This document shows positions 10,857 to 22,569 of a stretch of 64,000 bases of DNA, piece by piece. The notes under the pieces are model-generated. The model worked only from the letters and a program-made list of their open reading frames with translations, was not told where the DNA came from and did no database searches. The DNA is from Blastobasis lacticolella (lineage: Eukaryota; Arthropoda; Insecta; Lepidoptera; Blastobasidae): positions 4,530,122 through 4,594,121 of the forward strand of contig LR990044.1 of the NCBI GenBank assembly GCA_905147135.1. The letters are read 5' to 3'. Each line of letters starts with the position of its first letter. Positions within the stretch are counted from its first letter, which is position 1. The translations under genes were made by a program, and so were the position numbers.

Positions 10857-11828
10857 CATTCCATGTAACCTTTTATACCAATTACGTTTAAACATTTATT
10901 TGATTTGAATATATATTTTAAATGTTATTTTGGATATTTTAGTTTAACTTGCACAATGGACCGAGAAGAACGTGAAAGACAGCTAATTTTACCGCTAATA
11001 CTGATTTTCTACCATACAGACCGGGTTAATTAGTTTCAAAACATCGCAAGCAGGTTTTTCAGTCTGACGGTTTAGTAGCGGTAGTGCTTATAGAGCTTAG
11101 GTTTCAGTGTGGATGAGTGTGTGTGTGAAAAGTATGAGAGTTTGTTTGCTCTATGAAAGGGTGGACGTTACACCCTCTACCTCAATGGTACACCCTAAGG
11201 GTACACCCTCTACCTCAATGGACGGGCTACGTCTTTCCACCTAATTGGTTTTACAGTTGATGACCAGCAAATAATATTTTTTTGCTGTTTTTAGAAGTCG
11301 TCTTTGTTATTAATTACTTTTCAACAAACAGTTACGATTAAAAGACAAAAAATATTATTTGGAAACGACCGCATGAAGTAGGTCCTAAGAATCATTTCAG
11401 TGCATGTGTGTTTTGGATTGTTTTAAACAATAACCTTACTTAAGAAAAAAAAGTACTCATTATTTAATAAATAAAATTATGAGTGGCAACAAATTCAGTA
11501 AGTATACAATTGTATCGCGAGTACCTATAACATTTGGCGTATTTTGTGTATGAATGTACAGGCGTTTTTGTATGGGTTTATAGGCAGGCGCGAGTGTGGT
11601 ATTGATGTGGTGCATAGAAGCGGGAAAATAATAAATGAAAACGAAATAGCTCTGAACGATATTATTTAATACGCTTTGAATGACCATCATAATTAGGTAT
11701 CTACATCAATAATCTGAATCATACATAATGAAGAAAATTGCAATATTTAAAACGTCCATTAAATTAGTATTTTAATTGTCATACAGAATAAATGAATTAA
11801 CTTAATAAAAAATGAATAATTTACGTGG
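10857..11828. other. Downstream region of the orphan gene, no gene seen
   Basis: It holds a unit-A-only partial duplication of 'tacaccctctacctcaatgg' at about 11167-11222; units B and C have one copy. Open stretches on the minus strand around 11460-11690 look like AT-rich chance frames. Confidence 0.45.
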
Positions 11829-13223
11829 CTAACGAAATTTCTTCATGTCTTGTGTAACTAGGATTTTCGCCAGCAATCGATTTTCGTCATTGTCCTGAAA
11901 AAGACAAAATTACTCTTTAAAAATATAAAAAAGTCGTACCGAATATTGTCATTAAGGTAGTTAAATAGTGAGTGGGGACTTACCGTCATTCGGATCGGCG
12001 CAACTGAATGAGAGGTGTGAGGCTCGGCCGCAGCCAGGCTGCCGTGGAGAGGGAGGAGTTCAACCAAGGTAACAGTGGAACTCCTCCCGATCGATGTCGC
12101 CCAATGTCGATATCATTTTCGACACCAAATCCTCGCTAGTAGAGAGATTTGCTGCTGAAATAAATAATTACTTATTAAATTTATGTTACAGACGAAACAA
12201 CTTAGAAAATACTAATTATTAGAAACTGTGGCGATTTCGTTGCTACTCGTGTGTAGGTACCTACCCAATAATTATTTTTGAAATTTATTTAATTGAATAG
12301 CACATTATTTACCTTGCAGTGTAGGGACAAGAAGATCGACATCTTTGGGCGACATCTTCTCGGTGAGCTGACTCGGAAGATTCAGCTGTTGCGCACATAT
12401 TTTCTGAAAAACATATAAAGGCAATTAGCTGCGATCCTCAATTGATAAATGAAGACTGAAAAGAAAATGAAAAAGTCTAATGAAAATACTTACAGCCAAT
12501 CTTTCCTTTCTACGACGTTCTCGCATCAGCATCCTCTTCCGATAATCTTGTTCTTTCTGAAATGAATTAATAATATTAAAACCATTGCTAAAAGTACCAA
12601 AATGTTTTTAAAAAGGACCATTAGCCGTGATTTAGGCCAGATGTTGTCAAAGTTATTTTCATTTAAAAAGGAACAGATTTAAATATAAATCAAAAGCAAA
12701 TGTTACTACAGGCTATGAGGCTATTGCACAGTCATTAAGACAGTCAAATATTATATTTTATTACCTACCTTACACAGCGGTGGATGCTTTCCGGGAGGCC
12801 TGCCGGGAATGGGATTTCTTGGGTCGAAAGCAGTTCTCTCTCCGTTTCGCTGCAGAGCCCCTTCCAACAGCAGATTTTCGCATTCCGCGACTATTTCGTT
12901 GAATATAGCCTGTATAGCCTGGAATTCGTTTTCGATGCTCTCTTTATTCTGCAAATAAAAATTATTAATTTAACACTGGTTTTTAAACTAATGGATTCAC
13001 AAACTAATTGAATTTTTCTACAGCAAACTTCAGCTACCACTCTTTACTTTACTCTACTATTATATAATAAGGCAGAAATATAAATTTACAACAGAATTGA
13101 TGTTTAAAACCACTTGAAGATATTGTTTTGACAATAAACATAAATATTATTTACCTATCAAAATACAAAATAACTTACCACTTTATTCTCGTTCATTTCA
13201 CACAGTTCTCCGCTGAAGGCCAT
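11829..13223 (-). CDS. Spliced orphan gene, copy A (predicted 184 codons)
   Basis: Seven minus-strand coding exons join in frame with GT/AG borders: 13223-13179, 12948-12769, 12556-12494, 12403-12313, 12154-12065, 12003-11984 and 11894-11829 (TAG). The start is MAFSGELCEMNENKV. Exon 2 has an acidic helix (IENEFQAIQAIFNEIVAE) and a short AT-hook-like GRPPGK. Exon 3 is strongly basic (YRKRMLMRERRRKERLA). Exon 4 reads MSPKDVDLLVPTLQ. The short sixth exon rests on an acceptor 'tctcattcag' and on frame agreement, because reading straight through exon 5 meets TGA at 12062-12060. No signal peptide or membrane segment is seen. An acidic helix plus a basic patch suggests a nuclear or nucleic-acid-binding protein, but no family is recognised. 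Private changes against B and C are Thr for Pro in exon 2, and Asp for Gly and Leu for Pro in the last exon. Confidence 0.6.
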
Positions 13224-15960
13224 TGCGAATGAACTCACTAAGGAAATTTCAAACGCTGTGATCCACTCGGGTTGCGGGGCACGAATAACTCCACTGGTTT
13301 GACACAGGCTGTTTTATCCCGAGGGCAGTGCGCGGGGCGTGGCTTAGGGCGCGCTTGGCTTTGTAATCTTATCAGCAATTGTCCGTAACGATTAGACACT
13401 AAACGAAGAAGTAAAATTGCAAATCCATCAAAATATAATAATACTTGGATCGATGGATTTTTTGTAAACCCGTTTAACATTTATAAATTAAAAAAAACCT
13501 AGGAACATGTACTTTTAGAATAAAACAATGTTTTTTAGTATTTGTTTGACATCACTCTAGTTTCTCTCAAAATTATAAAAAATTGAGAGTATCAAAAAGT
13601 TTCATAATGTTTTAACTAGTAATCGTCTCTTTCATTACAAAATTTACAAATAAATGTAAAAGTAATTGAAAGTTCTTTACTGAGATATCTTTGTTAAAAT
13701 TTTGTGTTAAATTATGTAATAATACGCCCGTTAGAATTAATTATTATCTTGAGATTACACAAAGAATTGAATTAGCAACTGCAGTACTGTTAACGCCTTT
13801 AGATAAGGTTTAAGATAGATAACATTCATCAATACCTGTGAGAAATGGCCCAAATACCTACAGAGTAAAAGTTTTAATTATATGTAGGTACTTATATGAC
13901 CTTTGGTCTATCAATATTGGTGATGCGGCCTCTCAATAAAATGTGGTAACATTTAATATTGATCATAAAATTACCCACATAGTTGCTTTATTTAAGTAAA
14001 ATGCGGCTGTTTCATTATTAAACAGCTACTCTACATTAAAATCCTAAAATTACATGAACATTCAAGTAGTAACCTAATTAATCATTACAATACAATTAAA
14101 AAGAAGGATTTACCTGTATCGCATATACCTGGAGGCTTTCTTTTAAACTTATATAGGTCTTTTAAACTACCCCTAAGCAATCTTTTGTTTTGATTTTTAC
14201 CTGCGCGCGGTTACTGTTTCGCTTCAGCTATCGCTGGTGTAAACTGATAAGCGTTTGTACCTAATGACTAGTCCTAGAGCCCTAGGTCGTTATGTTGTTT
14301 GCTTCATTCGCTTTTTCCTTATTATTATACATTTGATAGCTATTTCAAATTGTAATAAATTAATACTTTGAAACATTTATCAGTGAATGATTGGTTGGAA
14401 AGGTATTTTATTAACTTAATACCTTTTCATTTTCCTTACATAGGATCTACTTGTACCTACGCATACCTACGTTTTGTGTGGTCGTGGCAATCTTATACAA
14501 ATTTAGTCAGGGCTGATGCAGGTACGACTGGTATGATGATAATGATGATGGTAACTATCCCCTGTAGTCTGCCTAAAGTTATCATTCAATATTATTCAAA
14601 TGTGCTTTGAGTTTTCATCCACAGAATTGGACATCCCCCTCCCTGTTACAGTACACAAGTTATAAATTAATCGGACGGAATAGTAGTGCTGTAGTGGATA
14701 CTTAACGGCCGGGGCCTAGTGTAAGTAATATTTTGTAAGAAACGTCCTTTTTCATAATTGGGCATCAAAAAAGGTAAAAGGTAACTGCTTTCTACTTCTT
14801 ATTCTGAACAGACAAATCAAATGTCTTTGAATATTCAAAGAGAAGCAAAAATACACATTTTCTATCAGATATCGAAATTCGATCAGTGGTCTGCTAGCAA
14901 TAATGAATAAACCAAGTTTACATACAATAAAATACAGTTTATTAACACACATGAAATAGAAATTTCTATGCACCAATAAGTTAAATAGGTTTGCAACTAA
15001 TGGGTTTGCTTAATGCATCGGCCTCCTTTTCTGTCACTGTAACCAAAGAGCTCTGTTAATTAGACATTATGTAAGTATCTATTCCCTTTAATCCTAGATC
15101 GATTCTGGTGTCCTACGAAATAATAAATGCGAAGAAACTGTTTTTGTTTAGTGTGGTAGAGCATTGATAAAATAGGTTACGATTTATTAAAAGATCACGC
15201 TATTGCTAAGCAAACAGCCATTACAGGACATATTATAAAATATTAACATTAAAAAGAGAGAGAGAGAGAGCGAAAGAAGTGGTGTGAGATTTTTTGGTCG
15301 GTAAGAAAAACACTCATGATGTGGTTTGCCATCCTTGTGGATCATGAAGATCTGAGATATTTTACCAAAAAGTGTTTTTTTTTTCATATTTTAAATTAAT
15401 TTTATCTTTCTATTACTATTACACATTTAATTAATCACTCTCTTATGTCACACTCATTCCCTTAAGAGTGGGGCAAAGCGTTCGTCATCCCGCTCCCTAA
15501 AGTATTTTCACCTGATTGCTTAAATCATATTAGACCCATTTCAATTCTTCTTCTTTTTAAAAAATTACTTTTTTTTCACCATCACCTCTGTGTAGTTGAG
15601 AAACCTACTTCGATCTGCTATTCTTGTTTGTGCTCTGTTTTCTATTTCTTCTATTTTCTTTGTCTGTAAAGTAATATCAGTATTTGTTTGTAAATATTTG
15701 CCAATTTGATCAAACTTTTGTTAACTATTTGTTAATATGCTACTTAGTTTAGTTAGTGTTCATGTGTGTTTCTATGTTTTTGTTTCGACCTGAATTTGAC
15801 ATACCATACTAGTTTTAAGTCCGCCGTTGTACGCTACAGTGCATTAGGTTTGACTAAATAAATAAAAAATGTGAATATAAACAAACAACACAAGAACAAC
15901 CTTAATTAATTAACGAAGTAACATAAACACTCACAAAATTAGACCAAAATAATGAGCAAA
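13224..15960. other. Upstream region of the orphan gene; no other gene seen
   Basis: A GC-richer stretch at 13313-13370 with 'ggggcgtggc' just upstream of the first exon could be its promoter, by position only. The rest is AT-rich. An (AG)n tract lies near 15255-15270. Open frames around 13238-13480, 14368-14610 and 14752-14976 recur in the other units only because the DNA itself is duplicated, and they lack coding character. Confidence 0.45.
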
Positions 15961-16017
15961 AATTTTACGATATGTAAGGGAGACAGCGCTATTTCTATCA
16001 CGGCGTGGTGAGGCGCC

Positions 16018-16056
16018 TATAAAGACTAGCGCCACGGGTGCAACGGCATTCATTCG
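16018..16056 (+). promoter_or_regulatory. TATA box and initiator-like site of the stem-loop gene
   Basis: TATAAA at 16018-16023 is followed about 30 bp later by 'cattcattcg' (16047-16056), which resembles the arthropod initiator. The ATG at 16109 would then follow a leader of about 55 bases. Spacing and arrangement are like those of replication-dependent histone genes. Confidence 0.55.
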
Positions 16057-16108
16057 CCGAACCGACGCGCACCTACACACACGTCCCTCCATACAACTTG
16101 CAATCGAT

Positions 16109-16336
16109 ATGGCTCCTCCAAAGTCTGGAATAAAGAAGCTGAGCAAGGACGAGCTATCGCTTCAGATAGACAAGCTGCTACAGAGAATTAAGAAGAAAAG
16201 CAAAGAGGAGCACGAGCGTTCAGAAAGAGGAGTCGACGACATTAACCGGCTCCTAGGCGATATGATTGTTCAGTCAAATTGCGATAGCGCTTGCCGTAAC
16301 AGCAGGTCGCCTGCTGCAAGGCCTATGGACCATTAA
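16109..16336 (+). CDS. Small lysine-rich protein with histone-type mRNA end, copy A
   Basis: This intronless 75-codon frame starts at ATG in 'aatcgatatggct' and ends with TAA at 16334-16336. The protein begins MAPPKSGIKKLSKDELSLQI, then has a charged amphipathic helix (LLQRIKKKSKEEHERSERG, about residues 23-41) and a Ser/Arg-containing tail with two Cys. It is not a core histone or an obvious linker histone. The gene is framed by a TATA box upstream and, 35 bases after the stop, a stem-loop of the histone mRNA type. Copy C (45588-45815) keeps the frame; the amino-acid differences between the two copies are Lys/Thr at residue 5 and Ile-Val/Thr-Ile near residue 53. Unit B lacks it through a deletion. 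Function unknown; a chromatin-associated, S-phase-expressed protein is a guess from the architecture. Confidence 0.55.
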   Translation: MAPPKSGIKKLSKDELSLQIDKLLQRIKKKSKEEHERSERGVDDINRLLGDMIVQSNCDSACRNSRSPAARPMDH

Positions 16337-16370
16337 ATCGAAATGAATTAATGGTCAGGCGGCATAGAAA

Positions 16371-16386
16371 GGCCCTTTTCAGGGCC
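16371..16386 (+). terminator. Histone-type 3' stem-loop, copy A
   Basis: GGCCCTTTTCAGGGCC forms a perfect 6-bp stem with a TTTC loop, flanked by AGAAA before and ACATAAA after. This fits the metazoan histone stem-loop (GG-pyrimidines, UUUC loop, purine-CC, A-rich flanks). About 9 bases further, 'cagaaagtttc' is purine-rich and could serve as a histone downstream element for U7 snRNA. The position 35 nt after the stop codon is typical for histone mRNAs. The consequence would be cleavage without polyadenylation. Confidence 0.65.
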
Positions 16387-16604
16387 ACATAAAATTCAGA
16401 AAGTTTCTTTGATTTGCGATAATACCAAATACGATCTTTATCTATATTATTATGCTTGGCTTTTATTTAAATTTAATTAACATTGACTTTTTACACTGTT
16501 GTAATTTTTTTCTTTACAGACCGTTTTCCTTTGATATTTTTTCATTATATTATCCTTAATAACATGTTAACCTTTACCATTTTACCATTGTGCAATTATA
16601 TTAT

Positions 16605-17355
16605 TTTACTATTATGTGACAGAGAAAGACTTGAGCTATTTCGCTGAGCTGCCTTGAGGGGACAGGGAAGCCGAGCAGAGCCAAGCCAAGCTACGTTGAG
16701 CTGAGCCAAGCTGATGCTAGCTGAGCTAATAGAAATGCTAAGCTGTACAGTTTAGCTGTAAATGATGTGCTGAATTAATTAATTGCTGGGCTGAGCTGTT
16801 CCATAAAATCGAAGTACTGTGTTGATTTACTTGAAAGTTCATGTGGGTAGATATAATGTTTGATTAATTTCGTTAAAATAGCAGGTATCGTGTTGCGGTG
16901 ACGTGGGGAGCTTGATTTGAGCGTAGAGAGATCGATATTGTAAACAGAAGGGAGAATTAACACAACGCGAACTTGGAAAATCGATTTATTATTTTATCAC
17001 AACTTTATCAGCACAAGAATACCGATCGAACTCTGTACGCTTAAACCCAATCTAGCTCCACCACGTCACTGCAACACGATACACGCCATTTTAACGAAAT
17101 AATCAACACAATACTTGCGTATCTAATATTCCAATTAAACTAATAATTCGCATGTTATTCCCATGTGAAAAAATAATTATCGATTTTATGGCACAGCTCG
17201 GCTCAGCAATTTATTAGTCAGCATTTCTATCAGCTCAGCTCGGATCAGCTTGGCTCAGCCCAACGTAGCTCGGCTTGGCTCAGCACGACTTCCCCTCAAT
17301 GCAGCTCAGCGAAACAGCTCAACTCTCTTTCTCTTACATGATTATAAAAATAAGA
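16605..17355. repeat. Long foldback (inverted-repeat) element
   Basis: The left arm (about 16605-16960) and right arm (about 17040-17355) are imperfect reverse complements. For example 'ttgaggggacagggaagccg' pairs with 'acgacttcccctcaa', and 'tcgtgttgcggtgacgtggg' pairs with 'ccacgtcactgcaacacga'. Both outer parts are dominated by GAGCTGAGC/GCTCAGCTC-like short repeats. There is no reading frame. It is seen only in unit A: B has a deletion here and C ends before it. Confidence 0.75.
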
Positions 17356-17659
17356 ACAGTTTTGTTAAGAGGACATAAATACTATTATAGTTTTCTAACA
17401 CCGATTTTGAGCTAGCTGTACGATTTAGACAAGTGGAATATTTTCGCTTTTTCTCTGTAACATACAAACTTACAAACATACACACTTACACTCCCCGTGT
17501 ATCACTAATACATAAACTGACTTTATTATTATTGTGCAAAAAAAAACCCATGCCATCTAGAGGTAGGCACTAAAGCACATACCATATTAAATTGCACCAG
17601 TAATTTACAACAAATAATGTACATTACTATTAAAATTTGATAATTTAATAAATCTGGCA

Positions 17660-19697
17660 CTACCTCAGCCAAAACGAAGACGTAGTAGTATATTCGAAGG
17701 CTCATCTGCAGGTTGAAATGGAGGATGCCTTCATTTATGGTGCCAACTGTCTACTAATAAAATTAAAATCTTTCAATATGATTGTCATTGCAATGTACAG
17801 GCCCCCTAGTTATGAAGACTTAAAACGCTTTCTAGATTCTCTACATAAAATACTTACGGAAAACTCATCCTATGCAAATATAATTTTAGTTGGTGACATA
17901 AATATAGATATCTCAGCACATACTACAGATCCAAATTCATCATCATATCTGGACATGTTAGCTTTCCATGGTATGTTACCCGCACATACATTACGTACCC
18001 ATAACCAAACATGCTTAGGCCATCTTATGATTAAAACTAAGGCGGAAGCTCATTGTTACATATTGGAGACAGCTATTACGGATCACGACGCAGTTGTTTT
18101 TACTCTGAATATAGAAAATGCGCCACGGCGCAAATATGCGAATTCGGTTCTAAAGAGAATTGACTATGATAGCCTAGACAGGGAATTGAACAATGTCGAT
18201 TTTACTGACATTCTTGCATCTGACGATGCTAATATAGCTGCGTCCTCATTTGTGCATATCTTTCCCGCTCCTTTTGTCGAAACTGGGGGGTATTTGTGTC
18301 AGGGGTACTCAACTTAAACTTTTCGCTAGTCATCTATCAAATCGAACACAGAGAGTTAGGTTGGGGAAGTGGTGCAGTGATGATCTTCCAGTCTCTATTG
18401 GTATACCCCAGGGTAGTATTCTAGGACCTACATTATTTTTGACTTTCATAAACGAACTTTGTAACCTTAAAATTACTAATGGAAATTACTCTTTGAAGCA
18501 GACACCTGGGAAGGCCTTTACACCAGCGCCCAGTGCGGATTTGACATGGTTACTGAGTGGCTTTCGGTAAACATGCTAACTCTAAATACGGGGAAAACAA
18601 AGTATATCCCTTTTTCAATAAAAAACTACTCACAACCAAAACATATTCAGTTCTCCATAACATCTCATCATCACTCCTGCTTGCGTACCACGAGTTGCTT
18701 GTTCCCCTTCTAGAAGTTGTCTATAGTATAAAATATCTTGGCATCATTGTTGACAATAATATGAGCTTCCGACCCCATATAAATCATCTTACATCTAGAT
18801 TACGCAAAATGATATTCGTTTTCAAAAACCTACGTCATGTAGCTGACCACAAAAAATTTAATTTAGTTTTTTGCGCCTTGGTCCAATCCATTATTACATA
18901 TTGTATATCGTCATGGGGAGGTGCACTTAAATCTGTCCTAATAAACCTGGAAAGGGCGCAAATTTAATACAACTCAGTTGTATTAAAGGTGTGAGGTACT
19001 TACTGTGAAGCAATTGTTCTTGCTTAGCGTCATACTTTTGAAACACAAAGACCTTAATTACAATCCAGAATTTTAACATTCAAACGACACAAACATAAAG
19101 TCTGCGAAACTAAGGCGTGGAGTACAGCATTTTCTCATTGGTTCTTCTGTTTTTTGGGAGACTACTAATACAATATTGTAAATCAACACCTGCAAATCTA
19201 CTCGTTACCCAAAAATAAATGTAAAGAAAAAATTACAAAATGGCTGCAAACCCTCGATAATGAAAATACGGAAGGGCTCTTTGTAATTCCATCATAACTG
19301 TAATTTACATTAATAATATATAATTCTAATCACACAATAATTCTCAAGTCAAAGAAATGAAAATTAGTAACAACACACACTCGCATCAAACCATACATAC
19401 ACATGAAACACTTACACTTTATGCATGGTACTAACAAAAGTGTATTTCTTTAACACAATTATTAAGTAGTATTAAGTATTGTTTAAGTAGATAATATTTA
19501 ATTTTTCCACACATTACAATTTGCAATAGGTACCCATTGTTTAAGTCCGGTGGTTTTTGGAGGCCTGGAGACCTGTCACACAGGTTACTCTTAATCTAGT
19601 ACAGGCTCCAGTCTCCACAAACATAATACATAACTATGTAAAAGTTTAAAAAGTTAGTATGTGTTTCTTGGGACACAGAACTTGTATTCTATTCTAT
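17660..19697 (+). mobile_element. Internally deleted Jockey/R1-like LINE remnant (unit A)
   Basis: 17718-18250 encodes the C-terminal part of an AP-endonuclease domain (IILVGDINIDIS, then ITDHDAVVFTLN). A jump then leads to reverse-transcriptase text (GIPQGSILGPTLFLTFINEL at about 18390-18460), and further RT C-terminal text lies at 18730-18967 (YLGIIVDNNMSFRPHIN). The FADD catalytic box is missing and frames are shifted. The 3' end runs to about 19697 with 'ttgggacacagaacttgtat' and a TTCTA-rich tail. It is non-autonomous and broken. Confidence 0.7.
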
Positions 19698-19960
19698 ATT
19701 TTAGTTATTCGTATAACCAAAAACACGACCTTTAGAGATTTCTTGATACATTTTAAACTAGCGGCATTACTGTATGGTTGAAAGGGATCTATGGTGCGAT
19801 ATTTTGAACTCGCGCGTAACACTTTTTGGTAAGTGTCTTACAGATTTCTACCGATTAATTGATAAATATTTATATGATATTTATTTGCCTTATGTAATAC
19901 TTACGGTTATGAGGACTCCTGTTTAAACGTTTTTTTCAGCACGTTGACACTTTTATTTTC

Positions 19961-20305
19961 AATTTTTCCACTTATAATCATATTTTATGGGTATCTTCGT
20001 ATTTGGCCCTTCAGGCTCTGATTGTTCATCATTTTTCCCTGGAAAATAAATTAATTATGTAAAATCAGACTACGTTGTAACTACGTTATACTAATGTTTT
20101 GATTCAAATAGATTTCGGGAAATGATTTTTCGTTTTCTAGATATCCAATTGATAAAAGTAATGATGGTTTCTGGACAAAAACAGGGGTATTGTGGTGCGT
20201 GTCGGGATTCTCACGTTTGTAACTCCTTGTTTTCTTATTATTATGGATCCGGACGGGCCTCAATGCCACCTTGAAGTTTTTTTTTTCCATTGGGGACAGT
20301 ATTTA
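19961..20305 (-). CDS. Candidate exon pair of an unknown gene, unit A
   Basis: Two minus-strand stretches fit together. One (start near 20290) contains VALRPVRIHNNKKTRSYKR and LLLSIGYLENEKSFPEIYL and reaches a possible donor 'gtataacg' near 20090. The other follows an acceptor 'attttccag' at 20042 and reads DEQSEPEGPNTKIPIKYDYK to TGA near 19961. Phases agree across this junction. The family is not recognised, and the alternative is repeat-derived coding text. Unit B has the same at 33312-33656 with a Tyr-to-Asn change. Confidence 0.3.
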
Positions 20306-20367
20306 CTGATTTTTATAACAATTACTGCAAAAATGGGGTTTTAAAGAATCTAACTTAACTGTTTTGT

Positions 20368-20580
20368 TTATTTTACTCTTGTCACGTCATATATATTGTC
20401 ATGTGGGCAATTTTTTAAAGTCGAAGGAGATTTTAATCTTTCATGTGCTCCTCTTATTCTAGATAACTGCTGGATCCAATAACTCATCAGATCTGCATGA
20501 ATTATATCCTTAGCCGTCAAGTTATTATCTTCTTTTGTGCCAAATCGTTCTCGAACGTGTTTAAGCGAAGACCCGAGCCT
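20368..20580 (-). CDS. 70-codon open stretch without ATG, probable exon or TE relic (unit A)
   Basis: The minus-strand frame from 20580 to TAA at 20370-20368 encodes a well-composed helical segment (LTAKDIIHADLMSYWIQQL, then RIRGAHERLKSP). It has no start codon, so it would be an internal or terminal exon. It lies upstream of the exon pair at 19961-20305 on the same strand, and the three may belong together. The unit B counterpart is 33719-33931. No family is recognised. Confidence 0.3.
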   Translation of the reverse strand, partial: RLGSSLKHVRERFGTKEDNNLTAKDIIHADLMSYWIQQLSRIRGAHERLKSPSTLKNCPHDNIYDVTRVK

Positions 20581-21029
20581 TCAATGGAGAATGCAGGGAG
20601 GGATTAGGCAGAGTCTTCCGAGCCTTCGAACTAGAAGGTGGATCTATATTGTAACCAGTTGTTACTATATTCGCCATGAAAAATTAATATGAGTGATCGG
20701 TCTCAAACTAAAAAATGCACAAAGGTTGCATCAAATTTTATCTCTGAAGTCTCAATAAAAAAAATTGCACAATGTTGCATCAATCTTTCTCTATGAAAAT
20801 CTTAAGCTGACATAGTCGCTTAGTCAGTTTGCAAACAGTACTTTTCGGCCTGCTTTAACATTATCCAAGTGAAATAAGTGATCCTCTCTTTCGAACTGTT
20901 GTGCTTTACTAGAGTATTTTTATAAATTTAATTGTAGAATCTTTGAGTTTCTCTTTATCAACTGAATCTGGTACTGACCTCTAAAAAGGTTACGTTACAA
21001 GTATTCCAAATTGATGCCGCCTAATCTTG

Positions 21030-21540
21030 TACATATTTTTACCAATGTGCTTCATATTGCTTGCACTGAGTATATTTATTATCTTCTATAAACATTGATA
21101 TATGTGGGAACTTAATATAAACCTGATATATAAACAATTTACGAACATTTTGCGTAATTTAAAGTAGGGCTGAATTATACTACCTTTCGATATTTTTATA
21201 GTAGTAGTAAGTAGGTAGGTAGGTATGACAATATTGATGAATGTGGAAGAAGTGAGAGAGGTTGTCGGAAGCGCAGCAGAGCATCGGTTAGTGCTTACAA
21301 CGTATGTACTTAACTCGGAAAAAGTCTGCGGCACTGGGGATCGACCTCAGTACCTTATAGCTTACGAGCCTTTTCCGCTAGCCACGACGCCACCGACATT
21401 CCTTACATATAGTGAATGGCCAAGTTTCTATCTTGTAGGTATTACCTTACTCGGATAGGAGAAATGCTTGAGTTACGTATAGACCGACCAGACGCGCCCC
21501 CAAGGAAAAGCAAATGCATTCGCAGTTAGCAATATATTTC
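21030..21540. other. Repeat-like sequence without gene
   Basis: 21038-21110 is a reversed relative of 59840-59915, so this is dispersed repeat DNA. 21225-21370 is the segment that became fused to the second LINE in unit B. No coding evidence otherwise. Confidence 0.4.
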
Positions 21541-21564
21541 TAGATGTTAGGAAGAACAATGCGA

Positions 21565-21760
21565 ACGGACAGTTTTTTTTTTATGTAATGCGATAGACAA
21601 ACAGGCAAGCGGGCCACCTGATGGAAAGTGGTCACCACTGCCTATAGACATAAGCAACACCGAGACTATCGCCAATGCGTTGCCCACCTCTATAACACGT
21701 TACTCTGGCAGTAAAAAGGCAAATATCCCTCCACTGCCAAAGCCACGGTTCCCCAAATTC
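21565..21760 (-). mobile_element. CR1/Zenon-like 3' end fragment, reversed
   Basis: 'gcaagcgggccacctgatgg' and 'aaagtggtcaccactgccta' are the reverse complement of the 3' motif series at 6780-6800 and 63750-63780, led by a T-rich run that would be its poly(A) tail. It is present only in unit A, because unit B carries LINE sequence instead. Confidence 0.6.
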
Positions 21761-22390
21761 CCACCCCATGGAGCTCTGGAAACCTTACTCACCGGCAGAA
21801 ACACAATTCTATTTAAAAGAGTATTGTTTAGCTGCGGTATTCTGTAAGGTACTTCCCCAGTCGGGCGGCTCCAATTCGAACGGGATACCCCGCTATGCCC
21901 TACCTCTCTTTAAAGAGCTACCTGAAATGCTAAATTATGTAGATCTGGCGAGACCGCCACCCATTGTAAAATGCAAAAGTTGTGACAACGATATAAAATT
22001 TGGTTATAAAGAAGCTTTGAAGCTTTTAATTTTATTCCGTTACAACTCACTAGTTGTATGGCGGTTTCGCCAATATTTATCGGCGTACCATACCAGCGAG
22101 CAGCGCGGCGGCCATCGATGACAATACCGCTGTCCACTAGCATGGTGTATGAGGCCTAGGTTTCATTGTTTTGAAGTTTTTCGGCTAAAGTAATATATTA
22201 TAAATAATTTATTTATAATACATGAAATTAATTTTTGTAAATATAATATTAGTTTTAAATTTTGTAAATTATTTTTATACTACTTATCTTATACATTTCG
22301 AACTACCTCTTATATGTTATTTAAAAAATTATAACCTTAACCCTATTCATTGTCACTTTTTATTCTATAGCGATGGTATTCAAGATAACA
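21761..22390. other. Unit A segment absent from unit B
   Basis: It includes a 117-codon plus-strand open stretch (21768-22121) with a few protein-like segments (RYALPLFKELPEML). The end of this stretch is AT-rich, and I see no family or splice support. The whole 21369-22384 segment is replaced by LINE sequence in unit B. Confidence 0.35.
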
Positions 22391-22569
22391 CGTAAAGTAG
22401 ATTTAAAAAATCATTTATTAAAATTGGATATACTACTCCGTAATTTATGATAGATGTAGCCTCCAACGTGGAGGCATGTGAGTCCGCTCTCAAGGCCTCT
22501 TTGACGGAGGAGTCCCTACGCGAACAGTCGGTGTTGAATTTATTTTTATTTTTATTTATATTTAGGTAC

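Noticed and set aside
13238..13480. 80-codon minus-strand frame repeated in all three units
   Set aside because: It overlaps the promoter side of the orphan gene and is repeated only because the DNA is duplicated. It has no splice or domain support.
14368..14610. 80-codon plus-strand frame identical in three units
   Set aside because: It contains a GATGATAATGATGATGG repeat tail and hydrophobic AT-rich codons. More likely repeat DNA than a gene.
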